DNA of 19,859 nucleotides from Smithella sp. (GTDB lineage Bacteria; Desulfobacterota; Syntrophia; Syntrophales; Smithellaceae), in NCBI GenBank assembly GCA_012797505.1, contig JAAZOZ010000097.1, positions 1 to 19,859 of the forward strand, given 5' to 3'. The position numbers and the translations under genes are program-made. Shown here in pieces: positions 1 through 6,195 of this stretch. The notes under the pieces were generated by a model, which did not search any database, was not told the origin of the DNA, and worked only from the letters and a program-made list of their open reading frames with translations. Position 1 is the first letter of the stretch, and every line of letters starts with the position of its first letter.

Positions 1-1
1 G

Positions 2-1504
2 CTGGATGCCTCCGGCAGGAAACCGGCTCCGACATTTGCCGGCAGCCTCGCCGCCTTTTCCGGCGGCAAAAGCAAGCCTCCGACCTCCGCCGGTTTTGTG
101 TCCGACCTCGACAACCCGGCCTTTTCCGCCGAAAACGGCGCTGCCGGCTTCTGGGCGCCGCTGGAATATTTCAGGCGGACCGGCTGCAATATTTTTTTCC
201 TGGAGCCTTACGATCCCAAGAAAACGCCGATTCTTTTCGTACACGGCGCTGCCGGCTCCCCGCAGGACTGGCGCTGTTTCATCCGAAACCTCGACCGCAC
301 CCGCTACCAGCCCTGGGTCTTTTATTACCCTTCCGGCGCCCGGCTGGACACCGTCTATTTTCTCCTGCAGACAAAACTCTATGAACTGCACCGGAAATAC
401 GCTTTTGAAAACCTGTATGTTGTCGCGCACAGTATGGGAGGCCTCGTTTCCCGCGCCGCTATCATAGAAGACAGCACCTTCTCCGATTCCATCCGTCTTT
501 TTGTTTCGATTTCCTCGCCCTGGGGAGGAGAGGGGCGGGCGAAAACGGGCGTGGAAAAATCACCCGCCGTCATTCCGAGCTGGAAGGATGTTGAACCGGA
601 CAGTCCTTACATCCAGCGGATCTTTTCCAAAAAACTGGACCCTTCGATCCGCTACTATCTGTTTTTCGGCCACAAGGGAGGCGGCAGTCTTTTCCGTCAG
701 AACAACGACAATACCGTTACGCTGGAAAGCATGCTGGACCCGCGGGCGCAGGCCGACGCCCTGAAAGTGACCGGCCTCAATGAAGATCATGTCAGCATTC
801 TGTGCAGCCCGGAAATGCTCCGGCACTTTCAGGCGGTCCTGGCCGCCACGGAAGAACACAAGGACAAAACGTACGTCCGCTCCAGGGGATACCTGCAGGT
901 CGAGCATGCCTTCGATCCGCCCGGCACAAAAATTCCTTCCCAGATGTCGCTGGTGCTGGCGCCTTCCGGAACGGACCGGAAAGAAAAACAGTTGAAAATC
1001 GATCCGTTTCAATCCCGGCAGGAAACGGGCGCCATCGCGCCCGGCCGTTACGATGTCAGCCTCTGCGCGTTTGGGTTCAGCACACATCCGGATCACCTGA
1101 CGCTGGAGGTCAAGGCCGGACAGATTACGGATGCCAAATTTATCCTGAAGCCGCAGGGAATGATCGCCAACCTCATTTACGCCAAAACCGCGCTGGACGA
1201 CCGCTTCTGGGGATTTTACAGGGAATTGCCGGGAAAAGCGAAAATCCGCTCCATCCGGTTAACCGGTCAGGGCATCTCCCGGTCGCTGACGCCCGACGAC
1301 AAGATGAGCGACCGGGAAGTGCTGGCCACCTTTCTGGCCTCCCGGGACTACGCCCATAAAAACTCTTTTGCTTTTTTTGATTTGCCTGCGGGAACGTATG
1401 ATCTGACCATCGAAGCCGACGGCTGCGAAACCTGGTCGGAAAAAGTGAAAGCGCAGCCCGGAGAGTTTGTTCCCCCCGCGCCCATCCGGCTTATTGTGAA
1501 ATAG
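2..1504 (+). CDS. Alpha/beta-hydrolase (lipase/PGAP1-like) with C-terminal beta-sandwich region, 5' partial
   Basis: The reading frame is open to the left edge, so the true start lies outside the window. A GTG at 98 is the first start-like codon inside but has no Shine-Dalgarno before it. Numbering from that GTG, an HG oxyanion-type motif (VHGAAGSP) is at 49-56, the nucleophile elbow AHSMGG at 110-115 has Ser112 as likely nucleophile, D204 (in NNDNTV) is a plausible acid, and H231 (NEDHVS) a plausible catalytic histidine. This supports an esterase or lipase fold; the substrate cannot be told. After about residue 250 comes a beta-rich region with two PAGTYDL/APGRYDV-type segments (about 312-350 and 430-468), resembling carboxypeptidase-regulatory-like domains. 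Any signal peptide would be off the left edge. The gene is convergent with kdsB and overlaps it by 14 bp at the stop codons. Confidence 0.85.
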   Translation: MDASGRKPAPTFAGSLAAFSGGKSKPPTSAGFVSDLDNPAFSAENGAAGFWAPLEYFRRTGCNIFFLEPYDPKKTPILFVHGAAGSPQDWRCFIRNLDRTRYQPWVFYYPSGARLDTVYFLLQTKLYELHRKYAFENLYVVAHSMGGLVSRAAIIEDSTFSDSIRLFVSISSPWGGEGRAKTGVEKSPAVIPSWKDVEPDSPYIQRIFSKKLDPSIRYYLFFGHKGGGSLFRQNNDNTVTLESMLDPRAQADALKVTGLNEDHVSILCSPEMLRHFQAVLAATEEHKDKTYVRSRGYLQVEHAFDPPGTKIPSQMSLVLAPSGTDRKEKQLKIDPFQSRQETGAIAPGRYDVSLCAFGFSTHPDHLTLEVKAGQITDAKFILKPQGMIANLIYAKTALDDRFWGFYRELPGKAKIRSIRLTGQGISRSLTPDDKMSDREVLATFLASRDYAHKNSFAFFDLPAGTYDLTIEADGCETWSEKVKAQPGEFVPPAPIRLIVK

Positions 1505-2258
1505 AACCGGTTGATTCTATCCCCTGCAGGATCCGGCGAACGCGGTCGAGTTCCTGCTCGTTGTCCACTTCCACGGAATCGTGGGGCGTGATCACGACCT
1601 TGATTTTGTAGCCGTATTCCAGCGCCCGAAGCTGTTCCAGGGCCTCCAGCTTTTCCAGTCTGCCTTCCGGCAGACGGGTGAAGACGTCAAGAAAATCAAG
1701 ACGATATGCATAAATTCCGTGATGCTTGTAGTAATCCGCCACAAGCTTTTTGTCGCGCACGAAGGGAATCGTTGCGCGCGAAAAATACAGCGCGTTGAAG
1801 TCAGCGTCAAACACCACCTTGACCGCGTGCGGGTGCGTGATTTCCTCCGGCCGGACAATTTTGTAAATCAGCGTGGACATGGTCGCCGCGGGATCAGCGA
1901 CCAGAGGCGCGATCACTTCGTCCACCTGGACCGGTTCGAAGATCGGCTGATCGCCCTGGATGTTGACCACGATGGCGTCGGCGGGAAGCTGCAGAGACCG
2001 GACGGCTTCGGCAATCCTGTCCGTGCCGGAGCGGTGCGTCGCGGCCGTCATGACGGCGTTGCCGCCGAATTTCCTGACCGCGTCAAAAATACGCTGATCA
2101 TCGGTGGCCACCGCCACGTACGGCACGGCCGCGGCCCGGGCCACGCGCTCGTAAACATGCTGAATCATCGGCTTGCCGCAAAGATCGGCCAGAGGCTTGC
2201 CGGGAAAACGGCTGGATTCGTAGCGCGAGGGGATGATGCAGACGATATCTCTTTTCAT
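1491..2258 (-). CDS. kdsB: 3-deoxy-manno-octulosonate cytidylyltransferase (CMP-Kdo synthetase)
   Basis: This enzyme activates Kdo with CTP to CMP-Kdo, the donor for the inner core of lipopolysaccharide, in the cytosol. The 255-residue length is normal for KdsB. The N-terminal nucleotide-binding signature IPSRYESSRFPGKPL (residues 9-23) is clear, as are THRSGTDR (74-81) and the metal/sugar-site NIQGDQP (99-105). The ATG at 2258 has a GGAGA Shine-Dalgarno a few bases upstream. The vapC stop is only 15 bp upstream, so kdsB is probably co-transcribed with, or reads through from, vapBC and hldD. The 3' end overlaps the convergent hydrolase gene by 14 bp. Confidence 0.95.
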   Translation of the reverse strand: MKRDIVCIIPSRYESSRFPGKPLADLCGKPMIQHVYERVARAAAVPYVAVATDDQRIFDAVRKFGGNAVMTAATHRSGTDRIAEAVRSLQLPADAIVVNIQGDQPIFEPVQVDEVIAPLVADPAATMSTLIYKIVRPEEITHPHAVKVVFDADFNALYFSRATIPFVRDKKLVADYYKHHGIYAYRLDFLDVFTRLPEGRLEKLEALEQLRALEYGYKIKVVITPHDSVEVDNEQELDRVRRILQGIESTGSISQ

Positions 2259-2273
2259 TCTATCTCCATCGGG

Positions 2274-2702
2274 TCAATAAAGATCGGTCAGCAAAAGAAC
2301 ACTTCCCAGCTTTCCGGCCTTTTTCAGGTACGATGCGTCTGCGGTTAAAAGCGTTCCTCTTCGTTCCAGAGCAACCGCATGATAGACGGCATCATAGAAC
2401 GTCACCCCGCATTGGTCCATGATCGCCAGAGTGCGCTCTGCAATCTTTGCAGTGACGGGCGACTCTTCAATCCGATACTCGATAAGCATCTCTAAAAAAT
2501 CAAAAGCCTTTTCGGGAATATTTCTCCCAACAATATTACCGACCTCATAAATCCAGAGGGACGGAAGCAAAAGGTCGCATTGCCCCTTCGTCCAGTCCTC
2601 GAGCAGCGCGAGCGCTGCCTCGCGGTCTGCTTCTTTGGGGCTATCAAAAATCCATTTGAGAATCACGGATGCATCCGGAACATAGAGTCTCGAAGATGTC
2701 AT
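2274..2702 (-). CDS. vapC: PIN-domain ribonuclease toxin, VapC-like
   Basis: This is a type II toxin-antitoxin toxin of the PIN family, expected to be a Mg-dependent endoribonuclease that cuts tRNA or rRNA when freed from its antitoxin. The 142 residues match the family. The acidic residues of the PIN active site are in place: D10 (VPDAS), E53 (IYEVGN), D104 (FYDAVY) and D122 (LTADASY). The ATG at 2702 lies one base beyond the antitoxin stop (TGA A ATG), and an AGGAA Shine-Dalgarno sits inside the antitoxin 3' end, typical of translational coupling in such pairs. The RNA target is unknown. Base composition is more AT-rich than in neighbouring genes, consistent with acquisition by transfer. 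Confidence 0.9.
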   Translation of the reverse strand: MTSSRLYVPDASVILKWIFDSPKEADREAALALLEDWTKGQCDLLLPSLWIYEVGNIVGRNIPEKAFDFLEMLIEYRIEESPVTAKIAERTLAIMDQCGVTFYDAVYHAVALERRGTLLTADASYLKKAGKLGSVLLLTDLY

Positions 2703-2703
2703 T

Positions 2704-2943
2704 TCAATTCCTTTGCCTGTCTGCGGCTAACTCAGAAAGCAGTTTTTTGCCTGATGCCTTAGGCGTCTGTGATCGAAGGTTAAGAAGGCGATCCGTAATG
2801 TTTTTTCGGCGGTGCAGGGCCAGTTCATGAACAATCGCCTGAGTCACGACTTTGCTTCTTTGCCCGGCGGGCACAAGCTTTTCCAATTCGCTTGCCACGT
2901 CGTTATCAATCATGAAATTCAGTTTCCGGGAATTCTGCGCCAT
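2704..2943 (-). CDS. vapB: Ribbon-helix-helix antitoxin, VapB-like
   Basis: A 79-residue basic protein immediately upstream of the PIN toxin. The N-terminal segment reads as a ribbon-helix-helix DNA-binding fold: a beta strand at about 6-12 (RKLNFMI), helix 1 at about 13-24, the turn GQRS, and helix 2 at about 30-42 (KVVTQAIVHELA). The C-terminal tail (about 50-79) is charged and would wrap the toxin. A longer in-frame reading up to 3099 exists, but it would run into hldD. The ATG at 2943 has a GGAGG 7 bp upstream and a near-consensus promoter just beyond, so 2943 is the chosen start. The protein likely represses its own promoter. The fold assignment is by pattern only. Confidence 0.85.
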   Translation of the reverse strand: MAQNSRKLNFMIDNDVASELEKLVPAGQRSKVVTQAIVHELALHRRKNITDRLLNLRSQTPKASGKKLLSELAADRQRN

Positions 2944-2950
2944 AAATATA

Positions 2951-2955
2951 CCTCC
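2951..2955 (-). promoter_or_regulatory. Ribosome binding site that fixes the vapB start
   Basis: GGAGG on the minus strand, 7 bases before the ATG at 2943. It supports this start over the upstream in-frame ATG at 3099, which would overlap the end of hldD. Confidence 0.8.
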
Positions 2956-2965
2956 ATCAAGTAGG

Positions 2966-2977
2966 TTACGTTTGTAA
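2966..2977. promoter_or_regulatory. Candidate vapBC operator (short inverted repeat)
   Basis: A TTAC-GTTT-GTAA inverted repeat lies between the -10 box and the vapB Shine-Dalgarno, overlapping the expected transcription start. Ribbon-helix-helix antitoxins commonly bind short palindromes in this position. The arms are only 4 bp, so this is tentative. Confidence 0.3.
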
Positions 2978-3005
2978 GTATATATTATAGCGACAATGCA
3001 GTCAA
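2977..3005 (-). promoter_or_regulatory. Near-consensus sigma-70 promoter of vapBC
   Basis: Reading the minus strand, TTGACT (3005-3000) is followed after exactly 17 bases by TATACT (2982-2977). Both boxes are 5/6 matches to consensus. It lies entirely in the 70-bp spacer between the hldD stop and the vapB ATG, and would give a leader of roughly 25-30 nt. It would also drive kdsB downstream. Confidence 0.65.
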
Positions 3006-3013
3006 ATCTCTTT

Positions 3014-3985
3014 TTATAAATGCGGATCGGGCTTTTGCAGGTAATTCTGCACGTAATCCCGGACGGAATCTTCCAGCGCGGGAAAGTCCACCGGAGCACC
3101 GGCTTTTTTGAGCTTGCCCATGTCGGCTTCGGTAAAATACTGGTACTGATTGCGCAGCCCTTCCGGCATTTCGATGTATTCGATGTCGGGCGCCAGGTTC
3201 ATCGCCGCGTAAACCGCGTTGATCAGGTCGTTCCAGGTTCTGGCCCTGCCCGTGCCCAGATTGAAAATGCCGTTCGTCTTCGGATGCTTTAAAAGCCACC
3301 ACAGGACATCCACGCAGTTTTTCACATACACGAAATCCCGCATCTGACCACCGTCGGAATACTCGGGCAGATAGGATTTGAAAAGGCGGACTTTGCCCGT
3401 TTGCCGAATCTGGTGAAAGGCTTTGAAAATGACGCTGGTCATGTCGCCCTTGTGATATTCATTGGGGCCGAACACGTTGAAAAACTTGATGCCCGCCATT
3501 TGATTTTCCAGCTTGTGCCGCAGAACCCACAAATCGAAAACCTGCTTGGAGTAGCCGTACATGTTGATCGGTCTGAGTTCCGGAATTTTTGCGTGCTCGT
3601 CGGAAAATCCCTGCGTTCCGTCGCCGTACGTCGCGGCGGAACTGGCGTAGATGAAGCGGATATCGTGATCCAGCGCCCATTCGGCGAGCGTCCGCGTGTA
3701 GGCAAAATTATTCTCCCACAGGTAGTCCGCGTCGCGCTCGGTCGTCGAAGAGCAGGCGCCCATGTGAACAACGGCGCTGACCTCAAACGGCACGTCGTCA
3801 TCGCAAACCATCTCGAAGAAATCGTCCTTACGGAGGTAGTCTTCAAACCGTAAAGGGACCAGATTCTTCCACTTGTCCGATGTTCCAAGATGGTCCACAA
3901 CGATGACGTCTTCGATCCCTTCGCAATTGAGCTTCCAGACAAAGGCGCTGCCGATAAATCCGGCTCCGCCGGTGACAATGATCAT
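3014..3985 (-). CDS. hldD: ADP-L-glycero-D-manno-heptose 6-epimerase
   Basis: This enzyme epimerises ADP-D-glycero-D-manno-heptose at C6 to make the heptose donor for the lipopolysaccharide inner core. The 323 residues are close to the usual length (about 310-330). It is an extended SDR: the Rossmann motif TGGAGFIG is at 5-12, D31 follows beta-2, and ASSAATYG (114-121) precedes the catalytic Y143-x3-K147 (YGYSK). The MGACSSTTE segment (75-83) and the NVFGPNEYHKG segment are characteristic of HldD among SDR epimerases. The ATG overlaps the stop of a small upstream ORF as ATGA, and its AAGGAG Shine-Dalgarno lies inside that ORF. With kdsB close by, this is a small envelope-sugar locus. Confidence 0.95.
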   Translation of the reverse strand: MIIVTGGAGFIGSAFVWKLNCEGIEDVIVVDHLGTSDKWKNLVPLRFEDYLRKDDFFEMVCDDDVPFEVSAVVHMGACSSTTERDADYLWENNFAYTRTLAEWALDHDIRFIYASSAATYGDGTQGFSDEHAKIPELRPINMYGYSKQVFDLWVLRHKLENQMAGIKFFNVFGPNEYHKGDMTSVIFKAFHQIRQTGKVRLFKSYLPEYSDGGQMRDFVYVKNCVDVLWWLLKHPKTNGIFNLGTGRARTWNDLINAVYAAMNLAPDIEYIEMPEGLRNQYQYFTEADMGKLKKAGAPVDFPALEDSVRDYVQNYLQKPDPHL

Positions 3986-4236
3986 TTTTTCTTTCTCCTT
4001 AACACAAAGATTACGATTTTGTAGTAATACCGAAAAGGCGGGCTGTCAATGATGAAAATGCGGCTGGTGACCGTTTTGTCATTGAATCTTACAATGATGG
4101 TCATATCCTTGTAGAATGCATCCGAGCGCGCAGCTCTTAACAACGCAAACAGATTGTTGAAATCTTTGTTTAGATGGTTCAAATCCCATGCGACGGCGAA
4201 GATCGCCGCCACAACAAACAGCAGGATGTAGATCAA
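3982..4236 (-). CDS. Small putative membrane protein ORF coupled to hldD
   Basis: An 84-residue frame starting at TTG (4236). Residues about 1-18 (MIYILLFVVAAIFAVAWD) form one hydrophobic segment, followed by a helical stretch (LFALLRAARSDAF) and a basic C-terminus ending RRKKK. No family is recognised with confidence. The ARSDAF...IIVRF run faintly recalls pseudopilin GspH/FimT proteins, but the class III leader is absent. Its stop overlaps the hldD start as ATGA, and the region has lower GC than its neighbours. An ATG at 4264 is out of frame. Removing one A from the A6 run at 4237-4242 would join that ATG to this frame, adding MAPSTANQK before the hydrophobic segment. So either the start is TTG, the gene is frameshifted, or the ORF is chance. 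Confidence 0.4.
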   Translation of the reverse strand: MIYILLFVVAAIFAVAWDLNHLNKDFNNLFALLRAARSDAFYKDMTIIVRFNDKTVTSRIFIIDSPPFRYYYKIVIFVLRRKKK

Positions 4237-4295
4237 TTTTTTGGTTTGCAGTGCTTGGGGCCATTATGGCGAGCTCTTATCTGAATGGTTTTGAC

Positions 4296-5144
4296 TCAGA
4301 GTCCTCGTCTGGAAAGCCAGGGTTTGGCCAACTCGAAGTTCCTGCGGGCAATGCTTGTGCGGGCAAAACCACCCTCATCAGGTTTCGCTCCGGAATAGGC
4401 GCCGAGTCCGAGCATGAGACAGAAGCTTACATAGGCGGTCTCCATTTCAGCGCTGAATCCCATAGTGTCCTGCATGTGATTGATGGATGCTTTGATCGTT
4501 CCTGTCCATGCGGGAGCCATCAGGTAATTGTCAGCCACGCGTTCGGCATAGGCGAGGGTCTCTTTCTCCAGCTGGCCCGCAGGGTAGATCCGATTGACGA
4601 ACCCATATGCAAGGGCCTCAGCCGCCGTAATGAACCGATGCTCCAGGAGGATTTCTTTGGCCTTGCGCGGCCCCATGTCCCAGGGGATGGAGAAGTATTC
4701 GACCATGCCGGGAAGAAACAGAGCATCCTCGGCGGCAAAAATGACATCCGTCGCCGCGGCCAGCATCCATCCGGCATAAATACAATAACCATGCACCATG
4801 GCCACGGTCGGTTTTGGACAGTTGCGCCAGTCTAATGTTTTTTTCACAAACCATTCGTGCATATCCGCCACTTTCTTCGGCAGGTCTCCATCAGTGGGCA
4901 CCGTCAGGCCGTGTTCCCGGCAATATTGGATTTCTTCCTCCGTCCCCAGATCGTGGCCTGCGGAAAAGGCCCGCCCCGCACCGGACAGGACAATTGCTCC
5001 GCAATTCTGGTCGGAGGCGGCTGCCGTGAAGGCCTGGTCGGCTTCGGCAAGCATTTGATAACTCTGGGCGTTCAGATATTCGGGCCGGTTAAAGATGATC
5101 TGCGTTACCTTGCCGGGCTTATACTGCACCTGTTTGTATTCCAT
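4296..5144 (-). CDS. Enoyl-CoA hydratase/isomerase (crotonase) family protein, atypical active site
   Basis: A 282-residue crotonase-fold protein expected to act on an acyl-CoA thioester. The first oxyanion-hole segment, FSAGHDL (60-66), is standard. The second, GYCIYAGW (119-126), has A-G-W in place of the usual G-G-G/C. The two glutamates that add water in classical hydratases (E144 and E164 in rat) appear to align with M127 and M147, so simple hydration is doubtful. E149 or D156 could serve in another geometry. The ATG at 5144 is preceded by a GGGGAG Shine-Dalgarno. It follows the phosphoesterase gene by 271 bp on the same strand, so it may have its own promoter. Isomerase, hydrolase or dehalogenase-type chemistry are all possible. 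Confidence 0.88.
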   Translation of the reverse strand: MEYKQVQYKPGKVTQIIFNRPEYLNAQSYQMLAEADQAFTAAASDQNCGAIVLSGAGRAFSAGHDLGTEEEIQYCREHGLTVPTDGDLPKKVADMHEWFVKKTLDWRNCPKPTVAMVHGYCIYAGWMLAAATDVIFAAEDALFLPGMVEYFSIPWDMGPRKAKEILLEHRFITAAEALAYGFVNRIYPAGQLEKETLAYAERVADNYLMAPAWTGTIKASINHMQDTMGFSAEMETAYVSFCLMLGLGAYSGAKPDEGGFARTSIARRNFELAKPWLSRRGL

Positions 5145-5366
5145 GAGACTCCCCCCTCTTAAATTTTCAGGTTCTTCACCCCTGTGATTTGACCATTCGT
5201 CTTTCCGGCTGTCCGATATTTACACGCCACGGTTTATCCCCCCCGGGCTCCATCTCGAATGTCCAGCAGTCGCCGGTGTCGGATAAGATCTGTAACTTTA
5301 TCCGTCAACCGAGTTTTTCCATATGGTATAGAAAACCGGCAGGCTATTTTGGGGAATGATCAACCA
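5145..5366. other. Intergenic region upstream of the crotonase gene
   Basis: No gene is supported here. On the minus strand a TTGACG (5308-5303) is followed after 17 bases by TATCCG (5285-5280): a good -35 with a poor -10, so only a weak candidate promoter. The -10 falls in one arm of a 7-bp inverted repeat (CGGATAA at 5280-5286, TTATCCG at 5298-5304) with an 11-nt loop. Confidence 0.35.
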
Positions 5367-5414
5367 CCTCGCAGCAAGCTGCGGAGAATGAACGCTCGTC
5401 CCGCTTAAGCGGGA
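5367..5414. repeat. Two tandem hairpins, REP-like element
   Basis: The first hairpin has stem CGCAG/CTGCG with loop CAAG (5370-5383). The second is a perfect 16-bp palindrome, TCCCGCTTAAGCGGGA (5399-5414). The element starts one base beyond the stop codon of the metallophosphoesterase gene, a classic site for repetitive extragenic palindromes that protect mRNA 3' ends or attenuate transcription. There is no T-tract, so it is not a standard intrinsic terminator. Only one full copy lies in this window, so repetitiveness across the genome is inferred. Confidence 0.5.
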
Positions 5415-5415
5415 T

Positions 5416-6084
5416 TCAATCCAACCGGATCCGCCGGTAGCAAGCCGCCTCTCTGTCGTACAGGGCACAATCGTTGTTCGCCACCGCCCCGACGACGACA
5501 ATGTAGCGTTCTGAATCTTTCATCGAAAACGTTATGTCTCGGGGAATCTCCTCCCGAGTCACTCTTTCATTCCTCCAGCGGAACAGGACCGGGGTGTGGG
5601 AGTGGCCGCAGAAAATGATATGATGCGTCGTCTGATCGAAGATCTTACTGGCCTTAACCGTTGTGCCGTCATCAACGGGTTCATAGAATGACCGGAGGGA
5701 GTCATAGGGCAGGGAGTGCGCAAAACAGAGATCATCCATGACGATGGTCGTTTGCAGCGACTTGAGATACGCCCGCAGTTCAACTTTCGCTTGATCCTGC
5801 CCCAGACATTTCTCATGGAGAAGTGTCTCTACCTGGAAATCATTGTTTCCTTTAACCGTCAGCATCCGGCGCCGTTGCAGAACCTGCATGGTGTTTATCC
5901 AGGAGGATTCCTGCAACGTATCGCAGAAATCACCTAAATGGATCAGTCGTTCGGCGCCGGCAACCAGGAGAGCGTCGGCGGCCAACGCCGTTCGCTCAAA
6001 GTCGCCGTGGCTGTCGGCGATCAGGCCGATTCGTCTGACCTCCCCCAACGACTTCTCCCGCTGTTGTAGAAAAACATTCTTCAT
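5416..6084 (-). CDS. Metallophosphoesterase, YfcE/MJ0936-like
   Basis: A calcineurin-like phosphoesterase of 222 residues with the dinuclear metal-site motifs in order: DSHGD (24-28), GDFCD (51-55), GNND (79-82), AHS with H123, and GHSHTP (160-165). Small proteins of this type hydrolyse phosphodiesters such as bis-pNPP in vitro; the physiological substrate is usually unknown. It is somewhat longer than E. coli YfcE (184 residues), with an insert at about 125-150. The ATG at 6084 has no clear Shine-Dalgarno, so the exact start is less certain. It lies 111 bp after the acyl-CoA ligase gene. A hairpin pair follows its stop directly. Confidence 0.9.
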   Translation of the reverse strand: MKNVFLQQREKSLGEVRRIGLIADSHGDFERTALAADALLVAGAERLIHLGDFCDTLQESSWINTMQVLQRRRMLTVKGNNDFQVETLLHEKCLGQDQAKVELRAYLKSLQTTIVMDDLCFAHSLPYDSLRSFYEPVDDGTTVKASKIFDQTTHHIIFCGHSHTPVLFRWRNERVTREEIPRDITFSMKDSERYIVVVGAVANNDCALYDREAACYRRIRLD

Positions 6085-6195
6085 TTTCTGCCGGTTTTCA
6101 GGTGTTGTTATATTATCTTAACCCTTTATCCGTTGTCCGTTCCATCATTTAAAAGAACGCCTTAGCAATAGCATGACTACAGAAAAAAACATCAT

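Noticed and set aside
136..258. Direct repeat ACGGCGCTGCCGGCT at two places in the hydrolase gene
   Set aside because: Both copies are in coding sequence (NGAAGF and HGAAGS) and reflect codon bias rather than a repeat element.
5298..5501. Short minus-strand ORF over the hairpin region and the phosphoesterase 3' end
   Set aside because: It lies mostly within another frame of the phosphoesterase gene and the palindromic element, with no recognisable features.
6182..6195. T-run after the acyl-CoA ligase stop as an intrinsic terminator
   Set aside because: The minus strand has a run of T after the stop, but no GC-rich hairpin precedes it.
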